A DNA stretch of 7,249 nucleotides, from assembly GCA_003250275.1 (NCBI GenBank), contig QKGW01000377.1, positions 1 through 7,249 of the forward strand, in the 5' to 3' direction. The translations under genes and the position numbers were made by a program. This DNA comes from Alphaproteobacteria bacterium. Lineage in GTDB: Bacteria; Pseudomonadota; Alphaproteobacteria; Rhodospirillales; Rhodospirillaceae. Positions 6,945 through 7,249 of this stretch are shown one piece after another (the first letter of the stretch is position 1; each line of letters opens with the position of its first letter). Under the pieces are notes generated by a model. The model did not search any database and was not told where the DNA came from. It saw only the letters and a program-made list of their open reading frames with translations.

Positions 6945-7249
6945 GCGCCGCGCTCGCCCTGGTGACCGCCGACGGCGCGGTGGCGATGGAAACCTCCGCC
7001 GCGCCGCTGCCGTGGTGGAGCGTGACCAAGACGCTGACCGCCGCAGCGGCGCTGCGCCTCGCCGAAACCGGCCGCCTCGATCTCGACAAGCGCTTGCGCG
7101 GCTCCGCCTTCACCCTGCGTCAGTTGCTCGGCCACCGCGCCGGATTGCCGGACTACGGCTGCCTGCCCGAATACCACGCGGCGGTAGCCGCGGGGGAGGC
7201 CCCCTGGCCGGAGGACGATCTCCTCGCCCGTGTCGGGCCGCCGTGGTTC
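6941..7249 (+). CDS. Serine hydrolase of the beta-lactamase/penicillin-binding-protein-like family (PF00144 type), 3' end cut by window edge
   Basis: The 103 visible residues carry SVTK at 27-30, the SxxK motif that supplies the catalytic serine (Ser27) and lysine (Lys30). It is followed by TAAAALRLAETGRLDLDKRL and FTLRQLLGHRAGLPDYG (about 58-74), the standard continuation in class C beta-lactamase-like serine hydrolases and esterases. The second motif (YxN-like) and the remainder lie beyond the right edge. SxxK falls only 27 residues from the start, leaving no room for a signal peptide, so the enzyme is probably cytoplasmic and not a secreted antibiotic resistance enzyme; its substrate is unknown. 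The start is taken as TTG 6941, with GAGGA 9 bases upstream inside uup and TTGA shared with the uup stop codon, which suggests translational coupling. GTG 6962 is a less likely alternative. Confidence 0.85.

Overview
The window is high-G+C bacterial chromosomal DNA with a strong G/C bias at third codon positions. The gene set (a HisP/OccP-type amino-acid importer ATPase, MsrA, a signal-less BtuF-type protein, an alphaproteobacterial-style chemoreceptor, and Uup) and the weakly conserved sigma70-like promoters suggest an alphaproteobacterium, possibly in or near the Rhodospirillales. The lineage is an inference from protein style, not from a search.

Layout from left to right. (1) Positions 1-701, minus strand: an ATP-binding subunit of a polar amino-acid ABC importer, cut by the left edge. 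(2) 702-972: a divergent intergenic region with a G-quadruplex-type G tract and a small inverted repeat. (3) 973-1476, plus strand: an unrecognised 167-residue soluble protein with a strong ribosome binding site. It converges on (4) a minus-strand pair at 1513-2784. A cytoplasmic cobalamin/metal-receptor-like protein (helical backbone, BtuF family without signal peptide) is followed 36 bp later by msrA, probably in one transcript. (5) 2849-4861, minus strand: a membrane methyl-accepting chemotaxis protein. Its rho-independent terminator at 2786-2816 also contains the Shine-Dalgarno sequence of the BtuF-like gene. (6) 4862-5153: a divergent intergenic region, unusually A+T-rich in its middle, with a candidate promoter on each strand. 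(7) 5154-6944, plus strand: uup, an ABC-F ATPase, overlapping by 4 bp (8) a serine beta-lactamase-family hydrolase that starts with TTG and runs off the right edge.

The genes do not form one pathway; this is mostly ordinary housekeeping and accessory chromosome. There is no sign of a phage, transposon, CRISPR array, RNA gene or defence island. I found no convincing new biological system. The points most worth a second look are the shared terminator/ribosome-binding site before the BtuF-like gene, the single-base-loop G-quadruplex motif at 808-827, and the unrecognised protein at 973-1476.
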